Of a stretch of DNA of 64,000 bases, positions 9,523-22,000 are shown one piece after another. The stretch spans positions 1,488,001 to 1,552,000 of the forward strand of contig JBBELK010000030.1 of the NCBI GenBank assembly GCA_037783545.1. The letters are read 5' to 3'. Made by a program: the position numbers and the translations under genes. This stretch comes from Henricia sp. BOLD:AAB3569. Its lineage: Eukaryota > Echinodermata > Asteroidea > Spinulosida > Echinasteridae. Every line of letters starts with the position of its first letter. Position 1 is the first letter of the stretch. The notes beneath the pieces were generated by a model, which made no database searches, was not told where the DNA came from, and worked only from the letters and a program-made list of their open reading frames with translations.

Positions 9523-12495
9523 TCAATTTTTTATGACAAGTGCGCAATATAGAGAGTTTAGGGCATGCAAAATTTGAAGTTCGTCGGAACATTTTTCGAC
9601 CTCCAAATTTGCCGACGTTTGGACCACACTTTGACCAAATTGCCGAGCCAAACTGCGGTGCGTTAACGACAGTCCGAATGACTGAGCATGCGCAAAACTC
9701 AGGAGTACCCCAAAGAGGTGTGTACAGACAGCCACGGTTTGCGTGAGAGCAGTCAGGAAGCCTCAACCCAGTTTTTTCTAAACTTTGAAATTTCTCTGCC
9801 ATTTCCCGGCGAAAGTCTGTAAATTTTTTATGACAAGTGCGCAATATAGAGAGTTTAGGGCATGCAAAATTTGAAGTTCGTCGAGACATTTTTCGACCTC
9901 CAAATTTGCCGACGTTTGGACCACACTTTGACCAAATTGCCGAGCCAAACTGCGGTGCGTTAACGACAGTCCGAATGACTGAGCATGCGCACAACTCAGG
10001 AGTACCCCAAAGAGGTGTGTACAGACAGCCACGGTTTTCGTGAGAGCAGTCAGGAAGCCTCAACCCAGTTTTTTCTAAACTTTGAAATTTCTCTGCCATT
10101 TCCCGGCGAAAGTCTGTCAATTTTTTATGACAAGTGCGCAATATAGAGAGTTTAGGGCATGCAAAATTTAAAGTTCGTCGGAACATTTTTCGACCTCCAA
10201 ATTTGCCGACGTTTGGACCACACTTTGACCAAATTGCCGAGCCAAACTGCGGTGCGTTAACGACAGTCCGAATGACTGAGCATGCGCACAACTCAGGAGT
10301 ACCCCAAAGAGGTGTGTACAGACAGCCACGGTTTGCGTGAGAGCAGTCAGGAAGCCTCAACCCAGTTTTTTTCTAAACTTTGAAATTTCTCTGCCATTTC
10401 CCGGCGAAAGTCTGTCAATTTTTTATTACAAGTGCGCAATATAGAGAGTTTAGGGCATGCAAAATTTGAAGTTCGTCGGAACATTTTTCGACCTCCAAAT
10501 TTGCCGACGTTTGGACCACACTTTGACCAAATTTCCGAGCCAAACTGCGGTGCGTTAACGACAGTCCGAATGACTGAGCATGCGCACAACTCAGGAGTAC
10601 CCCAAAGAGGTGTGTACAGACAGCCACGGTTTGCGTGAGAGCAGTCAGGAAGCCTCAACCCAGTTTTTTCTAAACTTTGAAATTTCTCTGCCATTTCCCG
10701 GCGAAAGTCTGTCAATTTTTTATGACAAGTGCGCAATATAGAGAGTTTAGGGCATGCAAAATTTGAAGTTCGTCGGAACATTTTTCGACCTCCAAATTTG
10801 CCGACGTTTGGACCACACTTTGACCAAATTGCCGAGCCAAACTGCGGTGCGTTAACGACAGTCCGAATGACTGAGCATGCGCAAAACTCAGGAGTACCCC
10901 AAAGAGGTGTGTACAGACAGCCACGGTTTGCGTGAGAGCAGTCAGGAAGCCTCAACCCAGTTTTTTCTAAACTTTGAAATTTCTCTGCCATTTCCCGGCG
11001 AAATTCTGTCAATTTTTTATGACAAGTGCGCAATATAGAGAGTTTAGGGCATGCAAAATTTGAAGTTCGTCGGGACATTTTTCGACCTCCAAATTTGCCG
11101 ACGTTTGGACCACACTTTGACCAAATTGCCGAGCCAAACTGCGGTGCGTTAACGACAGTCCGAATGACTGAGCATGCGCACAACTCAGGAGTACCCCAAA
11201 GAGGTGTGTACAGACAGCCACGGTTTTCGTGAGAGCAGTCAGGAAGCCTCAACCCAGTTTTTTCTAAACTTTGAAATTTCTCTGCCATTTCCGGGCGAAA
11301 GTCTGTCAATTTTTTATGACAAGTGCGCAATATAGAGAGTTTAGGGCATGCAAAATTTAAAGTTCGTCGGAACATTTTTCGACCTCCAAATTTGCCGACG
11401 TTTGGACCACACTTTGACCAAATTGCCGAGCCAAACTGCGGTGCGTTAACGACAGTCCGAATGACTGAGCATGCGCACAACTCAGGAGTACCCCAAAGAG
11501 GTGTGTACAGACAGCCACGGTTTGCGTGAGAGCAGTCAGGAAGCCTCAACCCAGTTTTTTTCTAAACTTTGAAATTTCTCTGCCATTTCCCGGCGAAAGT
11601 CTGTCAATTTTTTATTACAAGTGCGCAATATAGAGAGTTTAGGGCATGCAAAATTTGAAGTTCGTCGGAACATTTTTCGACCTCCAAATTTGCCGACGTT
11701 TGGACCACACTTTGACCAAATTGCCGAGCCAAACTGCGGTGCGTTAACGACAGTCCGAATGACTGAGCATGCGCAAAACTCAGGAGTACCCCAAAGAGGT
11801 GTGTACAGACAGCCACGGTTTGCGTGAGAGCAGTCAGGAAGCCTCAACCCAGTTTTTTCTAAACTTTGAAATTTCTCTGCCATTTCCCGGCGAAAGTCTG
11901 TCAATTTTTTATGACAAGTGCGCAATATAGAGAGTTTAGGGCATGCAAAATTTGAAGTTCGTCGAGACATTTTTCGACCTCCAAATTTGCCGACGTTTGG
12001 ACCACACTTTGACCAAATTGCCGAGCCAAACTGCGGTGCGTTAACGACAGTCCGAATGACTGAGCATGCGCACAACTCAGGAGTACCCCAAAGAGGTGTG
12101 TACAGACAGCCACGGTTTTCGTGAGAGCAGTCAGGAAGCCTCAACCCAGTTTTTTCTAAACTTTGAAATTTCTCTGCCATTTCCCGGCGAAAGTCTGTCA
12201 ATTTTTTATGACAAGTGCGCAATATAGAGAGTTTAGGGCATGCAAAATTTAAAGTTCGTCGGAACATTTTTCGACCTCCAAATTTGCCGACGTTTGGACC
12301 ACACTTTGACCAAATTGCCGAGCCAAACTGCGGTGCGTTAACGACAGTCCGAATGACTGAGCATGCGCACAACTCAGGAGTACCCCAAAGAGGTGTGTAC
12401 AGACAGCCACGGTTTGCGTGAGAGCAGTCAGGAAGCCTCAACCCAGTTTTTTTCTAAACTTTGAAATTTCTCTGCCATTTCCCGGCGAAAGTCTG
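9523..12495 (+). repeat. Higher-order repeat, units of 892 and 1189 bp
   Basis: A trio of marked monomers recurs at 9523, 10712 and 11604. The first has GCGCAAAACTC. The second has a changed TTCGTCGGAAC site (CGAGAC or CGGGAC) and CGGTTTTCGTGAG. The third has AAATTTAAAGTTCG and ends in a T7 run. Between the first two trios lies an extra monomer (10415) with TTTATTACAAG and AAATTTCCGAG. That monomer is missing as a whole between the second and third trios, where a hybrid takes its place. Confidence 0.87.
11604..11900 (+). repeat. Hybrid monomer marking an unequal exchange
   Basis: The left part carries TTTATTACAAG, otherwise typical of the 10415/12496/13983 monomer type. The right part carries AAATTGCC and GCGCAAAACTC, typical of the 9523/10712 type. 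The switch lies between about 11,617 and 11,721. The spacing between trios falls from 1189 to 892 bp exactly here, as expected if one monomer was lost by recombination between neighbouring units. Confidence 0.8.
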
Positions 12496-15171
12496 TCAAT
12501 TTTTTATTACAAGTGCGCAATATAGAGAGTTTAGGGCATGCAAAATTTGAAGTTCGTCGGAACATTTTTCGACCTCCAAATTTGCCGACGTTTGGACCAC
12601 ACTTTGACCAAATTTCCGAGCCAAACTGCGGTGCGTTAACGACAGTCCGAATGACTGAGCATGCGCACAACTCAGGAGTACCCCAAAGAGGTGTGTACAG
12701 ACAGCCACGGTTTGCGTGAGAGCAGTCAGGAAGCCTCAACCCAGTTTTTTCTAAACTTTGAAATTTCTCTCCCATTTCCCGGCGAAAGTCTGTCAATTTT
12801 TTATGACAAGTGCGCAATATAGAGAGTTTAGGGCATGCAAAATTTGAAGTTCGTCGGAACATTTTTCGACCTCCAAATTTGCCGACGTTTGGACCACACT
12901 TTGACCAAATTGCCGAGCCAAACTGCGGTGCGTTAACGACAGTCCGAATGACTGAGCATGCGCACAACTCAGGAGTACCCCAAAGAGGTGTGTACAGACA
13001 GCCACGGTTTGCGTGAGAGCAGTCAGGAAGCCTCAACCCAGTTTTTTTCTAAACTTTGAAATTTCTCTGCCATTTCCCGGCGAAAGTCTGTCAATTTTTT
13101 ATGACAAGTGCGCAATATAGAGAGTTTAGGGCATGCAAAATTTGAAGTTCGTCGGAACATTTTTCGACCTCCAAATTTGCCGACGTTTGGACCACACTTT
13201 GACCAAATTGCCGAGCCAAACTGCGGTGCGTTAACGACAGTCCGAATGACTGAGCATGCGCACAACTCAGGAGTACCCCAAAGGGGTGTGTACAGACAGC
13301 CACGGTTTGCGTGAGAGCAGTCAGGAAGCCTCAACCCAGTTTTTTCTAAACTTTGAAATTTCTCTGCCATTTCCCGGCGAAAGTCTGTCAATTTTTTATG
13401 ACAAGTGCGCAATATAGAAAGTTTAGGGCATGCAAAATTTGAAGTTCGTCGGAACATTTTTCGACCTCCAAATTTGCCGACGTTTGGACCACACTTTGAC
13501 CAAATTGCCGAGCCAAACTGCGGTGCGTTAACGACAGTCCGAATTACTGAGCATGCGCACAATTCAGGAGTACCCCAAAGAGGTGTGTACAGACAGCCAC
13601 GGTTTGCGTGAGAGCAGTCAGGAAGCCTCAACCCAGTTTTTTCTAAACTTTGAAATTTCTCTGCCATTTCCCGGCGAAAGTCTGTCAATTTTTTATGACA
13701 AGTGCGCAATATAGAGAGTTTAGGGCATGCAAAATTTAAAGTTCGTCGGAACATTTTTCGACCTCCAAATTTGCCGACGTTTGGACCACACTTTGACCAA
13801 ATTGCCGAGCCAAACTGCGGTGCGTTAACGACAGTCCGAATGACTGAGCATGCGCACAACTCAGGAGTACCCCAAAGAGGTGTGTACAGACAGCCACGGT
13901 TTGCGTGAGAGCAGTCAGGAAGCCTCAACCCAGTTTTTTTCTAAACTTTGAAATTTCTCTGCCATTTCCCGGCGAAAGTCTGTCAATTTTTTATTACAAG
14001 TGCGCAATATAGAGAGTTTAGGGCATGCAAAATTTGAAGTTCGTCGGAACATTTTTCGACCTCCAAATTTGCCGACGTTTGGACCACACTTTGACCAAAT
14101 TTCCGAGCCAAACTGCGGTGCGTTAACGACAGTCCGAATGACTGAGCATGCGCACAACTCAGGAGTACCCCAAAGAGGTGTGTACAGACAGCCACGGTTT
14201 GCGTGAGAGCAGTCAGGAAGCCTCAACCCAGTTTTTTCTAAACTTTGAAATTTCTCTCCCATTTCCCGGCGAAAGTCTGTCAATTTTTTATGACAAGTGC
14301 GCAATATAGAGAGTTTAGGGCATGCAAAATTTGAAGTTCGTCGGAACATTTTTCGACCTCCAAATTTGCCGACGTTTGGACCACACTTTGACCAAATTGC
14401 CGAGCCAAACTGCGGTGCGTTAACGACAGTCCGAATGACTGAGCATGCGCACAACTCAGGAGTACCCCAAAGAGGTGTGTACAGACAGCCACGGTTTGCG
14501 TGAGAGCAGTCAGGAAGCCTCAACCCAGTTTTTTTCTAAACTTTGAAATTTCTCTGCCATTTCCCGGCGAAAGTCTGTCAATTTTTTATGACAAGTGCGC
14601 AATATAGAGAGTTTAGGGCATGCAAAATTTGAAGTTCGTCGGAACATTTTTCGACCTCCAAATTTGCCGACGTTTGGACCACACTTTGACCAAATTGCCG
14701 AGCCAAACTGCGGTGCGTTAACGACAGTCCGAATGACTGAGCATGCGCACAACTCAGGAGTACCCCAAAGGGGTGTGTACAGACAGCCACGGTTTGCGTG
14801 AGAGCAGTCAGGAAGCCTCAACCCAGTTTTTTCTAAACTTTGAAATTTCTCTGCCATTTCCCGGCGAAAGTCTGTCAATTTTTTATGACAAGTGCGCAAT
14901 ATAGAAAGTTTAGGGCATGCAAAATTTGAAGTTCGTCGGAACATTTTTCGACCTCCAAATTTGCCGACGTTTGGACCACACTTTGACCAAATTGCCGAGC
15001 CAAACTGCGGTGCGTTAACGACAGTCCGAATTACTGAGCATGCGCACAATTCAGGAGTACCCCAAAGAGGTGTGTACAGACAGCCACGGTTTGCGTGAGA
15101 GCAGTCAGGAAGCCTCAACCCAGTTTTTTCTAAACTTTGAAATTTCTCTGCCATTTCCCGGCGAAAGTCTG
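12496..15171 (+). repeat. Pentamer higher-order repeat, 1487-bp period
   Basis: The same series of marked monomers occurs at 12496 and 13983. It runs: TTTATTACAAG with AAATTTCCGAG; CTCTCCCATTT then T7; AAAGGGGTGTG; ATAGAAAG with GAATTACTGAG and AATTCAGG. The period 1487 equals 5 x 297 + 2, from two T7 monomers. The fifth monomer differs between copies (AAATTTAAAG at 13685, plain at 15172), which marks the limit of the second copy. Confidence 0.87.
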
Positions 15172-18141
15172 TCAATTTTTTATGACAAGTGCGCAATATA
15201 GAGAGTTTAGGGCATGCAAAATTTGAAGTTCGTCGGAACATTTTTCGACCTCCAAATTTGCCGACGTTTGGACCACACTTTGACCAAATTGCCGAGCCAA
15301 ACTGCGGTGCGTTAACGACAGTCCGAATGACTGAGCATGCGCACAACTCAGGAGTACCCCAAAGAGGTGTGTACAGACAGCCACGGTTTGCGTGAGAGCA
15401 GTCAGGAAGCCTCAACCCAGTTTTTTCTAAACTTTGAAATTTCTCTGCCATTTCCCGGCGAAAGTCTGTCAATTTTTTATTACAAGTGCGCAATATAGAG
15501 AGTTTAGGGCATGCAAAATTTGAAGTTCGTCGGAACATTTTTCGACCTCCAAATTTGCCGACGTTTGGACCACACTTTGACCAAATTGCCGAGCCAAACT
15601 GCGGTGCGTTAACGACAGTCCGAATGACTGAGCATGCGCACAACTCAGGAGTACCCCAAATAGGTGTGTACAGACAGCCACGGTTTGCGTGAGAGCAGTC
15701 AGGAAGCCTCAACCCAGTTTTTTCTAAACTTTGAAATTTCTCTGCCATTTCCCGGCGAAAGTCTGTCAATTTTTTATGACAAGTGCGCAATATAGAGAGT
15801 TTAGGGCATGCAAAATTTGAAGTTCGTCGGAACATTTTTCGACCTCCAAATTTGCCGACGTTTGGACCACACTTTGACCAAATTGCCGAGCCAAACTGCG
15901 GTGCGTTAACGACAGTCCGAATGACTGAGCATGCGCACAACTCAGGAGTACCCCAAAGAGGTGTGTACAGACAGCCACGGTTTGCGTGAGAGCAGTCAGG
16001 AAGCCTCAACCCAGTTTTTTCTAAACTTTGAAATTTCTCTGCCATTTCCCGGCGAAAGTCTGTCAATTTTTTATGACAAGTGCGCAATATAGAGAGTTTA
16101 GGGCATGCAAAATTTGAAGTTCGTCGGAACATTTTTCGACCTCCAAATTTGACGACGTTTGGACCACACTTTGACCAAATTGCCGAGCCAAACTGCGGTG
16201 CGTTAACGACAGTCCGAATGACTGAGCATGCGCACAACTCAGGAGTACCCCAAATAGGTGTGTACAGACAGCCACGGTTTGCGTGAGAGCAGTCAGGAAG
16301 CCTCAACCCAGTTTTTTCTAAACTTTGAAATTTCTCTGCCATTTCCCGGCGAAAGTCTGTCAATTTTTTATGACAAGTGCGCAATATAGAGAGTTTAGGG
16401 CATGCAAAATTTGAAGTTCGTCGGAACATTTTTCGACCTCCAAATTTGCCGACGTTTGGACCACACTTTGACCAAATTGCCGAGCCAAACTGCGGTGCGT
16501 TAACGACAGTCCGAATGACTGAGCATGCGCACAACTCAGGAGTACCCCAAAGGGGTGTGTACAGACAGCCACGGTTTGCGTGAGAGCAGTCAGGAAGCCT
16601 CAACCCAGTTTTTTCTAAACTTTGAAATTTCTCTGCCATTTCCCGGCGAAAGTCTGTCAATTTTTTATGACAAGTGCGCAATATAGAAAGTTTAGGGCAT
16701 GCAAAATTTGAAGTTCGTCGGAACATTTTTCGACCTCCAAATTTGCCGACGTTTGGACCACACTTTGACCAAATTGCCGAGCCAAACTGCGGTGCGTTAA
16801 CGACAGTCCGAATTACTGAGCATGCGCACAATTCAGGAGTACCCCAAAGAGGTGTGTACAGACAGCCACGGTTTGCGTGAGAGCAGTCAGGAAGCCTCAA
16901 CCCAGTTTTTTCTAAACTTTGAAATTTCTCTGCCATTTCCCGGCGAAAGTCTGTCAATTTTTTATGACAAGTGCGCAATATAGAGAGTTTAGGGCATGCA
17001 AAATTTGAAGTTCGTCGGAACATTTTTCGACCTCCAAATTTGCCGACGTTTGGACCACACTTTGACCAAATTGCCGAGCCAAACTGCGGTGCGTTAACGA
17101 CAGTCCGAATGACTGAGCATGCGCACAACTCAGGAGTACCCCAAAGAGGTGTGTACAGACAGCCACGGTTTGCGTGAGAGCAGTCAGGAAGCCTCAACCC
17201 AGTTTTTTCTAAACTTTGAAATTTCTCTGCCATTTCCCGGCGAAAGTCTGTCAATTTTTTATTACAAGTGCGCAATATAGAGAGTTTAGGGCATGCAAAA
17301 TTTGAAGTTCGTCGGAACATTTTTCGACCTCCAAATTTGCCGACGTTTGGACCACACTTTGACCAAATTGCCGAGCCAAACTGCGGTGCGTTAACGACAG
17401 TCCGAATGACTGAGCATGCGCACAACTCAGGAGTACCCCAAATAGGTGTGTACAGACAGCCACGGTTTGCGTGAGAGCAGTCAGGAAGCCTCAACCCAGT
17501 TTTTTCTAAACTTTGAAATTTCTCTGCCATTTCCCGGCGAAAGTCTGTCAATTTTTTATGACAAGTGCGCAATATAGAGAGTTTAGGGCATGCAAAATTT
17601 GAAGTTCGTCGGAACATTTTTCGACCTCCAAATTTGCCGACGTTTGGACCACACTTTGACCAAATTGCCGAGCCAAACTGCGGTGCGTTAACGACAGTCC
17701 GAATGACTGAGCATGCGCACAACTCAGGAGTACCCCAAAGAGGTGTGTACAGACAGCCACGGTTTGCGTGAGAGCAGTCAGGAAGCCTCAACCCAGTTTT
17801 TTCTAAACTTTGAAATTTCTCTGCCATTTCCCGGCGAAAGTCTGTCAATTTTTTATGACAAGTGCGCAATATAGAGAGTTTAGGGCATGCAAAATTTGAA
17901 GTTCGTCGGAACATTTTTCGACCTCCAAATTTGCCGACGTTTGGACCACACTTTGACCAAATTGCCGAGCCAAACTGCGGTGCGTTAACGACAGTCCGAA
18001 TGACTGAGCATGCGCACAACTCAGGAGTACCCCAAATAGGTGTGTACAGACAGCCACGGTTTGCGTGAGAGCAGTCAGGAAGCCTCAACCCAGTTTTTTC
18101 TAAACTTTGAAATTTCTCTGCCATTTCCCGGCGAAAGTCTG
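14578..18141 (+). repeat. Hexamer higher-order repeat, 1782-bp period
   Basis: The monomers at 14578 (AAAGGGGTG), 14875 (ATAGAAAG, GAATTACTGAG), 15172 (plain), 15469 (TTTATTACAAG, CCAAATAGG), 15766 (plain) and 16063 (CCAAATAGG) are repeated in order at 16360 to 17845. The 1782-bp spacing is 6 x 297. One substitution (TTTGACGACG at 16063) is confined to the first copy. The first two monomers also belong to the preceding pentamer, so the two higher-order units overlap. Confidence 0.87.
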
Positions 18142-19031
18142 TCAATTTTTTATGACAAGTGCGCAATATAGAGAGTTTAGGGCATGCAAAATTTGAAGTT
18201 CGTCGGAACATTTTTCGACCTCCAAATTTGCCGACGTTTGGACCACACTTTGACCAAATTGCCGAGCCAAACTGCGGTGCGTTAACGACAGTCCGAATGA
18301 CTGAGCATGCGCACAACTCAGGAGTACCCCAAAGAGGTGTGTACAGACAGCCACGGTTTGCGTGAGAGCAGTCAGGAAGCCTCAACCCAGTTTTTTCTAA
18401 ACTTTGAAATTTCTCTGCCATTTCCCGGCGAAAGTCTGTCAATTTTTTATGACAAGTGCGCAATATAGAGAGTTTAGGGCATGCAAAATTTGAAGTTCGT
18501 CGGAACATTTTTCGACCTCCAAATTTGCCGACGTTTGGACCACACTTTGACCAAATTGCCGAGCCAAACTGCGGTGCGTTAACGACAGTCCGAATGACTG
18601 AGCATGCGCACAACTCAGGAGTACCCCAAAGAGGTGTGTACAGACAGCCACGGTTTGCGTGAGAGCAGTCAGGAACCTCAACCCAGTTTTTTCTAAACTT
18701 TGAAATTTCTCTGCCATTTCCCGGCGAAAGTCTGTCAATTTTTTATGACAAGTGCGCAATATAGAGAGTTTAGGGCATGCAAAATTTGAAGTTCGTCGGA
18801 ACATTTTTCGACCTCCAAATTTGCCGACGTTTGGACCACACTTTGACCAAATTGCCGAGCCAAACTGCGGTGCGTTAACGACAGTCCGAATGACTGAGCA
18901 TGCGCACAACTCAGGAGTACCCCAAATAGGTGTGTACAGACAGCCACGGTTTGCGTGAGAGCAGTCAGGAAGCCTCAACCCAGTTTTTTCTAAACTTTGA
19001 AATTTCTCTGCCATTTCCCGGCGAAAGTCTG

Positions 19032-22000
19032 TCAATTTTTTATGACAAGTGCGCAATATAGAGAGTTTAGGGCATGCAAAATTTGAAGTTCGTCGGAACA
19101 TTTTTCGACCTCCAAATTTGCCGACGTTTGGACCACACTTTGACCAAATTGCCGAGCCAAACTGCGGTGCGTTAACGACAGTCCGAATGACTGAGCATGC
19201 GCACAACTCAGGAGTACCCCAAAGAGGTGTGTACAGACAGCCACGGTTTGCGTGAGAGCAGTCAGGAAGCCTCAACCCAGTTTTTTCTAAACTTTGATAT
19301 TTCTCTGCCATTTCCCGGCGAAAGTCTGTCAATTTTTTATGACAAGTGCGCAATATAGAGAGTTTAGGGCATGCAAAATTTGAAGTTCGTCGGAACATTT
19401 TTCGACCTCCAAATTTGCCGACGTTTGGACCACACTTTGACCAAATTGCCGAGCCAAACTGCGGTGCGTTAACGACAGTCCGAATGACTGAGCATGCGCA
19501 CAACTCAGGAGTACCCCAAAGAGGTGTGTACAGATAGCCACGGTTTGCGTGAGAGCAGTCAGGAAGCCTCAACCCAGTTTTTTCTAAACTTTGACATTTC
19601 TCTGCCATTTCCCGGCGAAAGTCTGTCAATTTTTTATGACAAGTGCGCAATATAGAGAGTTTAGGGCATGCAAAATTTGAAGTTCGTTGGAACATTTTTC
19701 GACCTCCAAATTTGCCGACGTTTGGACCACACTTTGACCAAATTGCCGAGCCAAACTGCGGTGCGTTAACGACAGTCCGAATGACTGAGCATGCGCACAA
19801 CTCAGGAGTACCCCAAAGAGGTGTGTACAGACAGCCACGGTTTGCGTGAGAGCAGTCAGGAAGCCTCAACCCAGTTTTTTCTAAACTTTGAAATTTCTCT
19901 GCCATTTCCCGGCGAAAGTCTGTCAATTTGTTATGACAAGTGCGCAATATAGAGAGTTTAGGGCATGCAAAATTTGAAGTTCGTCGGAACATTTTTCGAC
20001 CTCCAAATTTTCCGACGTTTGGACCACACTTTGACCAAATTGCCGAGCCAAACTGCGGTGCGTTAACGACAGTCCGAATGACTGAGCATGCGCACAACTC
20101 AGGAGTACCCCAAATAGGTGTGTACAGACAGCCACGGTTTGCGTGAGAGCAGTCAGGAAGCCTCAACCCAGTTTTTTCTAAACTTTGAAGTTTCTCTGCC
20201 ATTTCCCGGCGAAAGTCTGTCAATTTTCTATGACAAGTGCGCAATATAGAGAGTTTAGGGCATGCAAAATTTGAAGTTCGTCGGAACATTTTTCGACCTC
20301 CAAATTTTCCGACGTTTGGACCACACTTTGACCAAATTGCCGAGCCAAACTGCGGTGCGTTAACGACAGTCCGAATGACTGAGCATGCGCACAACTCAGG
20401 AGTACCCCAAATAGGTGTGTACAGACAGCCACGGTTTGCGTGAGAGCAGTCAGGAAGCCTCAACCCAGTTTTTTCTAAACTTTGAAGTTTCTCTGCCATT
20501 TCCCGGCGAAAGTCTTTCAATTTTTTATGACAAGTGCGCAATATAGAGAGTTTAGGGCATGCAAAATTTGAAGTTCGTCGGAACATTTTTCGACCTCCAA
20601 ATTTGCCGACGTTTGGACCACACTTTGACCAAATTGCCGAGCCAAACTGCGGTGCGTTAACGACAGTCCGAATGACTGAGCATGCCCACAACTCAGGAGT
20701 ACCCCAAAGAGGTGTGTACAGACAGCCACGGTTTGCGTGAGAGCAGTCAGGAAGCCTCAACCCAGTTTTTTCTAAACTTTGAAATTTCTCTGCCATTTCC
20801 CGGCGAAAGTCTGTCAATTTTTTTTGACAAGTGCGCAATATAGAGAGTTTAGGGCATGCAAAATTTGAAGTTCGTCGGAACATTTTTCGACCTCCAAATT
20901 TGCCGACGTTTGGACCACACTTTGACCAAATTGCCGAGCCAAACTGCGGTGCGTTAACGACAGTCCGAATGACTGAGCATGCGCACAACTCAGGAGTACC
21001 CCAAAGAGGTGTGTACAGACAGCCACGGTTTGCGTGAGAGCAGTCAGGAAGCCTCAACCCAGTTTTTTCTAAACTTTGAAATTTCTCTGCCATTTCCCGG
21101 CGAAAGTCTGTCAATTTTTTATGACAAGTGCGCAATATAGAGAGTTTAGGGCATGCAAAATTTGAAGTTCGTCGGAACATTTTTCGACCTCCAAATTTGC
21201 CGACGTTTGGACCACACTTTGACCAAATTGCCGAGCCAAACTGCGGTGCGTTAACGACAGTCCGAATGACTGAGCATGCGCACAACTCAGGAGTACCCCA
21301 AAGAGGTGTGTACAGATAGCCACGGTTTGCGTGAGAGCAGTCAGGAAGCCTCAACCCAGTTTTTTCTAAACTTTGACATTTCTCTGCCATTTCCCGGCGA
21401 AAGTCTGTCAATTTTTTATGACAAGTGCGCAATATAGAGAGTTTAGGGCATGCAAAATTTGAAGTTCGTTGGAACATTTTTCGACCTCCAAATTTGCCGA
21501 CGTTTGGACCACACTTTGACCAAATTGCCGAGCCAAACTGCGGTGCGTTAACGACAGTCCGAATGACTGAGCATGCGCACAACTCAGGAGTACCCCAAAG
21601 AGGTGTGTACAGACAGCCACGGTTTGCGTGAGAGCAGTCAGGAAGCCTCAACCCAGTTTTTTCTAAACTTTGAAATTTCTCTGCCATTTCCCGGCGAAAG
21701 TCTGTCAATTTGTTATGACAAGTGCGCAATATAGAGAGTTTAGGGCATGCAAAATTTGAAGTTCGTCGGAACATTTTTCGACCTCCAAATTTTCCGACGT
21801 TTGGACCACACTTTGACCAAATTGCCGAGCCAAACTGCGGTGCGTTAACGACAGTCCGAATGACTGAGCATGCGCACAACTCAGGAGTACCCCAAATAGG
21901 TGTGTACAGACAGCCACGGTTTGCGTGAGAGCAGTCAGGAAGCCTCAACCCAGTTTTTTCTAAACTTTGAAGTTTCTCTGCCATTTCCCGGCGAAAGTCT

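Noticed and set aside
14510..18613. Giant repetitive minus-strand protein with a 99-residue repeat, as a real gene
   Set aside because: The frame is open only because 297 is divisible by 3. Amino-acid-changing variants are common, single-base T-run changes break it at many places, and there is no promoter, signal sequence, recognisable domain or intron structure. It is mentioned only as a by-product of the array.
19680..19696. Functional CENP-B box
   Set aside because: The essential CGGG half is absent in every monomer examined, so only the left half of the motif matches. Reported as a low-weight observation, not as a feature.
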